Positions 46,677-59,764 of a stretch of 64,000 nucleotides of DNA are shown piece by piece (within the stretch, counting starts at the first letter, position 1; every line of letters starts with the position of its first letter). The position numbers were made by a program, and so were the translations under genes. This DNA is from Azolla caroliniana (Eukaryota > Polypodiophyta). The notes under the pieces are model-generated. The model was given only the letters and a program-made list of their open reading frames with translations, did not search any database and was not told the origin of the DNA. The stretch is from positions 30,070,001 through 30,134,000 of the forward strand of contig JBHGNT010000001.1 of assembly GCA_043228905.1 (NCBI GenBank). The letters run 5' to 3'.

Positions 46677-49493
46677 TTTGCTCTAATATTGGGAATATAT
46701 ATAGCCTTTTCTGTTTAAAGAGTATGAGAATATATATAAGAGATATCCTAATACGCAGGCTTTTTAAATTATATGAAAGTTAAAAATATACGGAATTGGA
46801 GACATTCAGATGTCAAAACATTCTCACTAACAAAAAAACAACAATTTGGAAATTATATCAATATTTAGTCAGCATATTCCAATAGACCTAAAAAGATACA
46901 ATCGCAATCTCACACTTAAGCATTGCTTCACAGGGAGTTTAGGGAGATACGAAAAGTTTTTTAAGGCTCCCAAAGTTCCAAAAGATTACAAAGCATTGCT
47001 AGCTAGAAACTCTCAAAAACAAGGGAAACAAGGGATAAAGAAATGAAAACAAAAACAAGCACATGCAAGCAGCACAAAACTTTCTATTATCAATATTTAA
47101 CCTTGAATCACTTACCAAGCCCTTGAGACCTTTGGGATAGTTGGCAATGTTATCAAGATGGCCAAGAACATTTGCGACAGAAGCAAAGATTGGCTCTGTG
47201 ACCACTGTCATCGCTGCTTTATTCTCTTCAAGTCCCTGCACAACATGTATGACTCCTGGATGCCTCAACTTCACCATCTGCATAATATCAGCCCTAATAA
47301 TATCCAGAAAAGAATCTTCGGCAGCTTTTGAGAGTCCTGCCCTCTGCCTCATCTCTGTCAATGATTTCTTGTCAAGAAACCAAACGCAAACATCTTGGTT
47401 ATGTGCAGCCGATCTGTTCCTATGCTTAGCTGCATAGAGTTTCCACACCAGACCAGGGCCTCCAGACCCTACCTGTTATGAGCATATACATAACTGAGAG
47501 ATTAGAAATTCATGAAGGTAAGATTAATCATATAGGTTGATCGCAAGCATAATATGCACTTGTACTATTCAGAATCACATTTACGTTATGAAATTGAAGG
47601 TTCAGATACATCCAATTTTTAAAATAAAAACTTCAAATAGTGAGATGTCTGGTAATATATAATCTCAACAAATTTAGACGATAGTTTGTTACTTCTTATC
47701 TTATGTCAGCTGAAGTTCAGATGGCTAAGGTCAGGAAATAGACCTCCTTAGATTTTGCAGGTAATCAAACAAGTTCAAAAAAATTCCAAACTTAATCAAA
47801 AATATATATATTATAAATAGCTCAAATTAATTCTTAATATTGACACTCCAAATGAAATTCTGGAAACATAATATTAGTCAAGGAGCCATATTTCAGCTAT
47901 TATAACGTCCAAATAACTCCCATCTATTGCTCTGCAACCATCACTATCAAATCCATATTCATGACTCTCTACAATGAAGCAAGTCCAGTATAAATGCATC
48001 ATCTACTAGGTTGCCATAATGGGGCTGGGATAGATAGTTGAGAGAAGCAGCCGTAGAACAGGCAGATAGTAGTGGGCGCTTAGAGGTATCATAGAAAAAC
48101 ACAGCAGAATAAAGAGGAAACCTCACCAGAGAAAGCGCAGAAGGATATATTAGGAATCGTAAGAAAAAAAGAATGATTATTTGTACAGAGTTTGGATGCA
48201 GCCATGATGCAACCTGGAATAGGGGATAATATTCATGATAATAATAACCTTGATCAATCATCTGCATTGAAGTACACTTAAATGCCAGCGGATGTAGTAT
48301 GGGATGCGTACATGTCTGTAATTGTATAATGGGCTTCAGCTCAGAAGTTAATGTTAATGGTAGTCACACCTTGATCAATCATTTGTGTTTTGCACACAGG
48401 AAACCCAGGAGACATTAATGACAACAGCAGCGTGATCAATAATTCGTGTTTCACACAATGGAACCCAGGTACATGAGATATCATGCCTCTTGTCATGGTA
48501 TGGAATGCACCCTTCTCACACTCAGGGGAGTGAACAGTTGGGTAGTGACTTGGGTTGGATTCAGCACAAGGGGTGGAGCAATTTGGCAACCACAGTTCAT
48601 TTGTGCTAACTAATCCAACATAATAGACATTTGGTAAAAATATATATTTATATTTATTCAGACCAGCTTCCACCCAATATAAATTCCAACTCCACGTGAG
48701 TTATCTACTAGGTGGATATTGCTGAATGGCAGGACTTGACTGGCCAGACAACACCAATAGCCCAGTACTTGACTGATTATAATATGTACATTTGTGGACA
48801 CTTTCATTAGGTTTATTTAAATCAACTTTCACTCACTTTGAAGTTCAAACGTGCCCCGCTAATAAGGCATTTGTTGAATATAAGGCATTCTGGATGAGTG
48901 CAAATCCAGACTTAACACCAGCCTTGCATGCATGTGAGTGTGAATCGAGCCATAAAAATCTAACCTTCTACGTGAATTATATTAATTTATGAATGTTTAC
49001 TAGAAGTGAGTGTGAATCCAACCATAAAAAGCTAGTTTTCTACTTGTACTAGATTAATTAATCGTGTTTATTATGGATGAGTGTGAATCCAGCGACAAAA
49101 ATCAGACTTCTACATAAATTAAGTTGATTAAACACGTTTATCCGTTGGTTAGAATAACCATAATCCCAACTCTAATTTAAACCTGAGCCTAATCCGAAAT
49201 GCTTAAAACATACCTAGCCCTAACCTTAATCTCAAATGCTTATGATAGAACTTAACCTTGAATTATATAAGATACCTTCCTCCAATCCTAAATTCGATAA
49301 TAAAAAAACTCACCCTGGCCCAAACCATAAACGTTTATAAAATACATAATTTTGACCTTACCTGTTCTTGGAGCTCATAATCTTGAAGTGCCTTGGGTCC
49401 TGTGACTTCGTGGACTGTGCTTTGAACTGTTTGTTCGATCACCGCAGCTGTCTTGGCGAGAGCCTGTGTTAAGCTCTTCATGTTGAGAGCCAT
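37398..49493 (-). CDS. SCYL2: SCY1-like protein 2 (SCYL2) pseudokinase
   Basis: Fifteen exons join in frame to 884 residues: 49493-49362, 47472-47116, 45827-45723, 45252-45139, 44073-43894, 42368-42242, 41387-41326, 40881-40795, 40706-40620, 40541-40428, 40344-40216, 40126-40064, 38924-38763, 38624-38506, 38214-37398. The start [20 protein letters not shown] matches plant SCYL2 proteins, and the length is close to the roughly 900 of Arabidopsis. The kinase-like domain (about 40-365) lacks the catalytic HRD (LIHRALSPE instead) and the DFG (GGFGFS), so it is a pseudokinase. HEAT-like helices follow (about 365-610). The last exon is a disordered, Ser/Pro-rich tail with ADWPP and a terminal PLMDLL. 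SCYL2 binds clathrin and works in trans-Golgi/endosomal trafficking. Intron 1 is 1.9 kb. Confidence 0.95.
41890..41981. repeat. (GA)n-(GT)31 compound microsatellite in SCYL2 intron 6
   Basis: A GA-rich lead of about 30 bp is followed by about 30 GT units, all inside the intron 42241-41388. Confidence 0.95.
42780..43680 (+). pseudogene. Possible retrotransposon gag relic in SCYL2 intron 5
   Basis: On the plus strand, opposite to SCYL2, frame-shifted pieces are charged and helical ([20 protein letters not shown], then [18 protein letters not shown]). They are followed at about 43472 by [12 protein letters not shown], which resembles a damaged CCHC zinc knuckle. Together these suggest a decayed gag. 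No protease, reverse transcriptase or LTRs were recognised, so this is tentative. Confidence 0.3.
44615..44775. repeat. Short tandem duplication in SCYL2 intron 4
   Basis: The motif GATGCATCTGCCATTGACAA with GAGCAGTAGG recurs about 100 bp later as GATCCATCTACCATAGGCAC with GAGCAGTAGC. It is a diverged duplicate with no coding content. Confidence 0.45.
46643..46674. repeat. (AT)n microsatellite in SCYL2 intron 2
   Basis: About 16 AT units within the intron 47115-45828. Confidence 0.9.
48934..49142. repeat. Three-copy minisatellite in SCYL2 intron 1
   Basis: Units of about 72 bp start at 48934, 49006 and about 49079. Each begins GAGTGTGAATC and contains AAAAATC/AAAAGC, TTCTAC and an ATTAAxT stretch. 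The copies have diverged. A further partial start (GATGAGTGCAAATCCAGAC) lies at 48893. Confidence 0.65.
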
Positions 49494-49948
49494 GGAGGAC
49501 GTGAGCTTTTTCTTCCTCTTTCTTTTCTTCGCTTGTCAAATGTGGCAGATCTGTTCATGGATAGAGGAACTCATTGCGATACGAAGATCGATCCGCTGTC
49601 ACTCCATTCGCTGAGAGATCTAGATCGGAAACCGCAGACAAAACAACGACGGAGGGAGAGGGAGGGAGAGAGAGGGGGAGAGAGTTTATGCAAGAAACAA
49701 AGATTATAATTTCTTCTGTATTTTTGTGTTTTTGTGCTCATGTATTCCGTTTATTCTATATTTATGTTTTTTCTATTTACACCAAGATACTCTACCAAGC
49801 CATATGCTAGGATTGGAGTGGAGGGATTCCTCGATAGTGGGGGCTACTTTGGCAAGAGTAATCCTCGGGGCGCCAAGCATCATGTCCACCCCCCTTCTGG
49901 TGACACCTGACGTGAAGAGCACTCGTGATACACCTAGGTTGATTGTTA

Positions 49949-50262
49949 TTTATTTATGGGAAAAGTACCAGTATACCCCTAGAAGTTCGTCTATTTACCA
50001 GAATGCCCCCGGAAGTTCCAAATTTACCAAACTACCCCTGTGTCCAAAAAATTACACTTTATAAAGTAATTATACACTCAAATCTTTGGTACACATTTCT
50101 TCCATCTTTGGTAAAAAGGGCTTATAGATTTGAGTGTATACTTACTTTATAAAGTGTAATTTTTTGGACATAGGGGTAGTATGGTAAATTTGGAACTTTC
50201 AGGGGCATTTTGGTAAATAGACGAACTTCCAGGGGTATCCTAGTACTTTTCCCTTTATTTAT
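49949..50262. mobile_element. Mutator-like foldback element 1 (296 bp)
   Basis: The element 49958-50253 starts GGGAAAAGTACCA and ends with its near-complement TAGTACTTTTCCC. It is flanked by perfect 9-bp duplications TTTATTTAT (49949-49957 and 50254-50262). The arms are about 135 bp, so almost the whole element is one palindrome. Long terminal inverted repeats plus a 9-bp target duplication are the signature of Mutator-like elements. It has no coding capacity and depends on a transposase from elsewhere. Confidence 0.9.
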
Positions 50263-51787
50263 TTATAGGGAAAAGTACCAGGATACCCCTGGAAGTTCGT
50301 TTATTTACTAGAATGCCCCTGAAAGTTCAAACTACCCCTATGTCCAAAAAAATATACTTTATAAAATAATTATACACTCAAATCTACAAAGCCCTGCTTA
50401 CAAGTTACTAGAATACCCTTCAAACACAAATTTCTTTTTACCAACCCCCCCCCCCCACCTAGAGAGAGAGAGAGAGAGGAAAAGAACACCTGGAGAGAGA
50501 ACAAAATTACACAAATTGAGAACAAAATCCTACTCACCACTTAATTATCGATAGGCCTTTCGTTTTTATCAATCATAGAATCTATTGGTTCATGTTGTTT
50601 TTACATCAAATTTGAATTGAAAAACAGTGTTGTTGTTGTCATTAGAGAGTTAAATAAAAGCGAGGTAAAGCGGTAAAAAACTATACTGATTATGCCCTTA
50701 GAGACCCTAATCCGGGTGTTTTTGATTGGGTCATTACGGGATACCATATAGGTAATTAGGCACAACCATTGGGTCATTAGAGATGCTATTTGGATTAATC
50801 AGGATGTTAATACGAGTATTTGGAGATTTTGATTAGGTGGGTACATAATGGGTTTTCAGAGATACTGATAGGGTCAATTAAAAGGATGTTTTCGGTAATT
50901 AGATCTTCATATTGGGTTATTTAAGAGGCTATTATGGTAATTAATGATGTTGATCGAGTCATTAAGGATGTTAATCACTGCTAATTAATTTCATCCATCT
51001 GAACTACACACCTCAGCTAGCTAACGATTTTGGTATGCGAATTCATCTCAAGCTGAATCACAGTAGTGTCTGCACTCATATTCTCTTCAAAACTTATTTC
51101 TTGGCTCCAAAACGTTATGCGTTTACAGGCCATAACTACTATTTTTTTTATTTACGAACTTCAATCCCATTGGATATGGCTTCGACCAGACTTACTCATC
51201 TCTCCATGGCCATTAGTCGAGGAGTGTGTGTAAAGAAATCATCAGAAAACAAAAATGATTCATCAGTAGATGATTCCTACATAATCGAAAGAGGCAAATG
51301 ACACCATGGATTCATGGCCCAAAAGGCAGGAGCTGATTGAAAACTGAAGGTGGATAAGAGGCAGAGCAGAGCGCTGGGGGCAGTGGAAGGACAGGAAGCA
51401 GAAGAAGGCGAAGAAGAGAAGGAAATCGGTATAATTAGTATTGTTAATCTTGCATATAATCAAGGAAACGCATGAGCTACCATAGTCGTGGCACTTCCTG
51501 CGAAACGTTGTCGAGCCTTAGCTTCCGCCATCGTCGATCTCCCACCATATCCACGAAGAATCAAGCTGGCTCTTCTTGTCGGGCCATAGAAACAGCAGCC
51601 TGACAATCCGATCGACGAACGCCAAGGGTATTCTGGTAAACAGGGCTTGTACATTTGAGTGTATAATTACTTTATAAAGTGTATTTTTTTGGATATAGGG
51701 GTACTTTGGTAAATTTGAAACTTCTAGGGGCATTCTGGTAAATAGACAAACTTACAGGGGTATCCTGGTACTTTTCCCTTATTTATA
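50259..51787. mobile_element. Mutator-like element 2 (1511 bp, long TIRs)
   Basis: The element 50268-51778 has the same GGGAAAAGTACCA termini as element 1. Its inverted arms of about 150 bp are 50268-50420 and 51626-51778, flanked by perfect 9-bp duplications TTATTTATA (50259-50267 and 51779-51787). The interior (about 1.2 kb) has no transposase. It contains degenerate GGTCATTA / GATGTTAAT repeats at 50690-50975, a C12 run with GA repeats at 50445-50480, and on the minus strand near 51530 a short frame MAEAKARQRFAGSATTMV. It is a non-autonomous element and possibly a Pack-MULE carrying a captured gene piece. Confidence 0.88.
50445..50480. repeat. C12 run plus (GA)n inside the Mutator-like element
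   Basis: Twelve C are followed after a few bases by about nine GA units. Confidence 0.85.
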
Positions 51788-52849
51788 TTGCACCACATAA
51801 AATGGAGAGGTAGGAATTCAGAATCAAGGAACTCTTCACGCCTCGATAGCTTACACAAGAGTGTTATATTCCCACAGTCATTAACTGAACAAGAGCCTAG
51901 GAAAGCTTATTTTTTAGCAAAGAAGGGGCTAAAATCAATTGCAAATGTGGTAAATGACCAAGGTCACTTATTGCACTTCAATGACATGACATGTCGTTAT
52001 AATCTTGGGCCACATCATCGCGTTATCTGGAATCAAGTCACTGAGTTGGTGCCACCTCTCAATGGAGATCGCAGGATTCAAGATTGGATGTTACAAAAAA
52101 GGAACATTGTTATTCCAATGCATAACATTACAACACATTCAGTGTATATGTTGTTGCAACATACCCCATGGTTTCACGAACATGCAAATGCATTATGGAA
52201 CCTACACAAAACGCAGTCCTGGTGGATATAACAGGCTTGCAAACTTATGGAGCTCTGGTCTTCCACTTAAACAACGAGTATTCCCATGGAGATGCTTATT
52301 GGGTGTGCTCCCGATTAGGTCGAATCTTCAAAAGTGATCGATAGCCTCGCCGCATTGTGCAAGATGTGGTGGATTATTGGAAACGATCCTACACTTATTA
52401 TGGACTTGCTCATTCACTACAACATTTGTACAAAGACTAAGTGCATATCTTTATCATGGATTTCCTAGCCGAAGGTTTGGTAAACACTTTTGGATATTTG
52501 GACAAATTCCATGCGCCCTATCCGACAATGCCTATTTTCTCCAATGGACACAAATTTGGGCACTTTGGACCATTTGGACAACCCACAATAATAAGGTATT
52601 TGATGGAAACTACCTGCATGAAGTTAGCTTCTTTAAGAAATCCCTTAGGCAATGTCTATTTGATTGTCTGCAACTTAGAGACATCACACTCCAAATTTAC
52701 AACCTTTACTTTGACTGCTTTTAAGCTCTTTAGTGTCTAATAGACACTTCCATATTTTTCTTTATTCTTTGTGGGTTTTCACCTCACTTTGAGATTTCCC
52801 ACTAGTAATAAAAGTGTTACTAAAAAAAAAGAGTTATTTATTTATTCAT

Positions 52850-55050
52850 TTATATCGTTAAGAAATCGGCCCAATATGGTGATTGTCTAATCGGATCGAC
52901 TATGAATGATGAGTAACTAGGACATCCCCACCTTCCACCTCGGAGTGCTCGATGTACAAAAACAACTTGATTCACTCAATCTATATGTTTTCAAAGACTG
53001 GATCTTGTGTACCGAAACACGATGCAAGAAGCATACATTGCCTTACACGTTATATGATTTTAAACCTTCTCGTCAATTATTGCTTTGTATATCTAATGTT
53101 TGTTTGAGTGACATATAAGTCAGAGGAGCTTGTGGTCTAAGTCAACCTACCTATGCATAGTAAGTGTGAGGAGGTTGGTGTAAAATGAAACATGCTTAGA
53201 ATATTATTGATGTTAGACATGTTGTTGTCATTCATTGCTAATGCTAAGCTAAAAATAAGGTGATCATAACAATATATGTTTATCATGCAAATCGAGTATA
53301 TCGAAGACCATATGGTTGTTGAAGGTTGATGCACATGTGTATTTGTACAATGCCCCCCTAGGTTTGATGGTATGGACATAACACTTAAATCGCTTGACAA
53401 CAAAATCCTCCACTTTCATTCAAGAGGAAGAGTTTTGAATGACCATTTGTCAATAGTCATGCACTAATCCATGTGTTATTTGTTGTGTGGAGAATGATAG
53501 AAATTTTAAGCTTCCATTCATGATATCATGCCACAATTTGAGCTCGAAAATGCAAACTCGAGGTACAACAACTGGATGCTTCTATATTGGCACAAATTAG
53601 GATTGTGTTTGGTCATTTAGGTGATCATGTGTGTTGTAGTCACTGGTAGTTGTGCAAGAGGGCAATGTTGAGTCCACGCCCTTTGTTAATGTGTGTTCTG
53701 ATGTTTGTGCATCATGAAAACCAAACAATGTTTTTTGTTGTTGCATTTATCTCCACGAAACAATGAGATATTTGTACTCGTGTCAAAATTGCTTGCTTGA
53801 TTTTTAAGGTCACAGGTATGAAGGATTGTAAGTCCCCTTCCATGCGAATGGGGGTCCATTTGAAGTTGACTTAGGTTGGATATGCAAGGTTGGAGAGGGT
53901 GGAGAAGTAGTTGACTATGGTAAAGATGAAATCTACTACACTTGTGTAACAAAATAACCAACATAGCCCATGAGCAGGAGCTCTAGCAATTTTCGCATCA
54001 TATGATGAGAAGAGTTTTTTGGCAAGCCAACATGTGTATTCTAACATATTTGAAAGTATGGTGGAGAATTCAAAAGGGGGGAAGCCACTAGTGCATGATG
54101 AAGAATTGGATTAATTTAGGGTTGAATTATGTCGATGATGCATCATTTCAAGAAATCTAATATTATGTGGCAATTCAATATATAAAATATTACATATAGG
54201 ACACAAAGTGATATGGATGGTGTGGTTGAAGTGCACAAGGGGGGGAGGGGGTGGTATGAACAATACATAGTGAACCCTTGACCATGGGTTAATAACTTGG
54301 TGCAACATAAGAACCTTGGTGAGAATGTTAAGGCTAGTTATTCACTCAAAGGTATTGAATTGTAATTTGTATATGCATTTGGTCATTCATAACTGCATGA
54401 ACATAGAGCTCACATGTTTCATATGTTGCTCTATTTACCACACAATAATTAACAATATTTGAAGCTTGGTTGGAGTAGTTGAGGTGTTATGTATATTGCT
54501 CTATTTTACCACACATAGAGACATTGGAATAATTATCCAATTTTAACTTGGCATAACAACACTCCATAAAAGTGTCATAGTGCATGCACTTCGGAGCCGA
54601 TAAGTATAAAGTTGTTAGATTTGTCACGAGAGAAACTTCAACAGATATCATCTTTATTACTGCGAGCTTAACGATGAGGTCCCCCGATTATTTCAGAACA
54701 ATCACAATATAGCCAACATGAAAGGACTAGTGTTTTTCTAAGCTTCTCTAGCATTTTGCCACACGACTACTACATTTTTACTACCAATAATTACATCCAT
54801 CTAGACACCGCAAAAAGGTCTCCTTCTAATTCAACAAGGGAATTGCTTGACCAAAACTACATTATGTTCAGGCGAGTGCGGCCTCAGAAAAACTCTTCTG
54901 CTAGTTGAGCCTATGGATCTTGGGTTTATAAGGCAGTCGGCATTTTACCACGATAATTCATTTTTAGTGCCATGTCAACACTTAGGAACTCATGGGAGAG
55001 TAGAAAAAGCGAAAACCATTAAAACATCTGTTCGTTTATGTCCGGACAAG
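52850..55050. other. Gene-free stretch upstream of uL3
   Basis: AT-rich sequence with short frames that show no domain. The last part should contain the uL3 promoter. Confidence 0.4.
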
Positions 55051-55061
55051 TGTGAATGTGG

Positions 55062-57720
<2,659 letters not shown>

Positions 57721-57842
57721 AGTTGCTTGGAGTAAGAGATTTTCAGTAGTTATGCTTTTTTGTATTAGACCTAAGTTGACGATGGTGCAACTTTTTATTG
57801 GACTACTTGAGTCTTATCATCAATATGAGTTTGTGGAATTAA

Positions 57843-58171
57843 TGTTTTGAGTAAACCAGATTTTATGTAATATTGGGCACATTAGTGATTGTTTTGATGT
57901 TTTGAGTAAACCAGATTTTAAGTAATATTGGGCACGTTAGTGATTGTTTTGATGTTTTGAGTAAACCAGATTTTAAGTAATATTGGGCACGTTAGTGATT
58001 GTTTTGATGTTTTGCGTAAACCAGATTTTAAGTAATATTGGGCACGTTAGTGATTGTATTGATGTTTTGAGTAAACCAGATTTTAAGTAATATTGGGCAC
58101 GTTAGTGATTATATTGATGTTTTGAGTAAACCAGATTTTAAGTAATATTGGGTACGTTAGTGATTGTTTTG
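57843..58171. repeat. Six-copy 55-bp minisatellite downstream of uL3
   Basis: Units start at 57843, 57898, 57953, 58008, 58063 and 58118, each beginning TGTTTTGAGTAAACCAGATT. Copies differ by only one to four bases. The array begins 122 bp after the uL3 stop codon and may be partly transcribed in the 3' untranslated region. Confidence 0.95.
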
Positions 58172-58520
58172 TGGGATGTAGTTGTAAGAAATAAGAGAAT
58201 GAATGGCAATCTTTATTCTAAATGTAAGTGAAAAGTTGAGTTAAAAGGAGATGATACTGTTGTTTCATGACAGTAGTTGGATACATATTCGGTGTATGTG
58301 TAATCCTTTAGAATTATAAGTTTGCTCATAGCAAATATAAGACTTGATAATTTCCTTCATTGTTGGGGTATGGTTTGCTATACATGTGTATGGGTGACGG
58401 ATTAACTTATTTGTTTACTTTCTTATTGGTAGCCTCACCAACGGAAAGTAGGAATTGGATGCTATATCCCTAATGATGGAAGATCGTCCAGTTTCTATGG
58501 GTCCTACTAACGGAGTTCCC

Positions 58521-58961
<441 letters not shown>

Positions 58962-58964
58962 CTA

Positions 58965-59680
58965 CCTACTACGTCTGTATTATTATTAATAGCTGCGAAG
59001 TGCTTGACTGGAGTTTATGACCTCCATATAACACTCTTAGTTGAAACTTGAAGGTATTTTTTCTCTACGTTGGCTTGTAATATCAATTGAATGTTTTACA
59101 AAATTAAATGATCTCCTCAAAAAGTGATCTTATATACTTCATGTGGTGTAAAGAACCTGGGGTTAAAATACAAACAGTTTATGATTATGATAACAGCAGC
59201 ACACAAAAGCACATGCTTATACAGAACAATTGGTCATTGCAAAACTGTTACAAAACGTTGCAACTAAAGAGAGAGAAAGAATTAATTAGTATGCAACCTA
59301 TTTAATGAAAATTGCAGAGTGAATTGTAAGAAACGGAGAATTATTTGGCCAAGTAAGCACAAGTCAAATTAGTAATAACTATAATTCTCTAGGTGAAAGA
59401 AATGTGTGGCCATAAGTGCTGGTGTATTGAGAGAAATGTAGGGGTGGGGAGAATGTTCTTAATCACTTTGCTACTCTCATTTCCAGGAGATTGGGTGGGG
59501 GAAGTTGCAATCTATAAGAACTTCAGTGGTATTTTGTTGGCTCTCCATGTATTATAAATGTATATATATTTATGTATATGTGTATATGTATACACTGTTA
59601 CAGACACACATATACAGAGAGTTTTGTACATATATATACATAGAGTTTTGTAGTGTCATGTTTTAATACAAACATAAAAT
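58965..59680. other. Upstream region of the second PPR gene
   Basis: AT-rich, with TATATATATA near 59629-59637 about 130 bp before the ATG and a (GA)n run at 59684-59701. These are possible promoter and leader elements for the PPR gene. Confidence 0.35.
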
Positions 59681-59764
59681 TTACGAGAGAGAGAGAGAGA
59701 GAACTCAAATCTCCATCCCGCTAAGCGGAGATATTAGAATGGGCCATATCAGTAGATCATTAGA

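Larger units (their letters stand above)
49945..52845 (+). mobile_element. 5'-truncated LINE with 13-bp target duplication, interrupted near its 5' junction
   Basis: The coding part (51788-52724) lacks the reverse-transcriptase domain. It covers the linker (GLKSIANVVNDQGHLLHF), then, after a frameshift near 52230, the zf-RVT region (FPWRCLLGVLPIRSNLQK, a stop, HCARCGGLLETILHLLWTCS). It ends with a C-terminal block ALWTIWTTHNNKVFDGN. A 3' tail with A9 ends near 52830. GTTATTTATTTAT occurs just after the tail (52833-52845) and at 49945-49957, left of the two Mutator-like inserts. This is best read as the LINE's own target duplication, later invaded. The repetitive target makes the exact boundary uncertain. 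Confidence 0.65.

Noticed and set aside
1-51550. Shared MAEA start at the left edge and inside the Mutator-like element as evidence of gene capture
   Set aside because: Only about 15 bases match (AGCTTCCGCCAT region); initiating ATGGCGGAAGC is common in plant genes, so the match is not specific.
57843-58171. A CRISPR-like regular array
   Set aside because: Units are contiguous 55-bp repeats with no unique spacers, in a plant nuclear context; it is a minisatellite.
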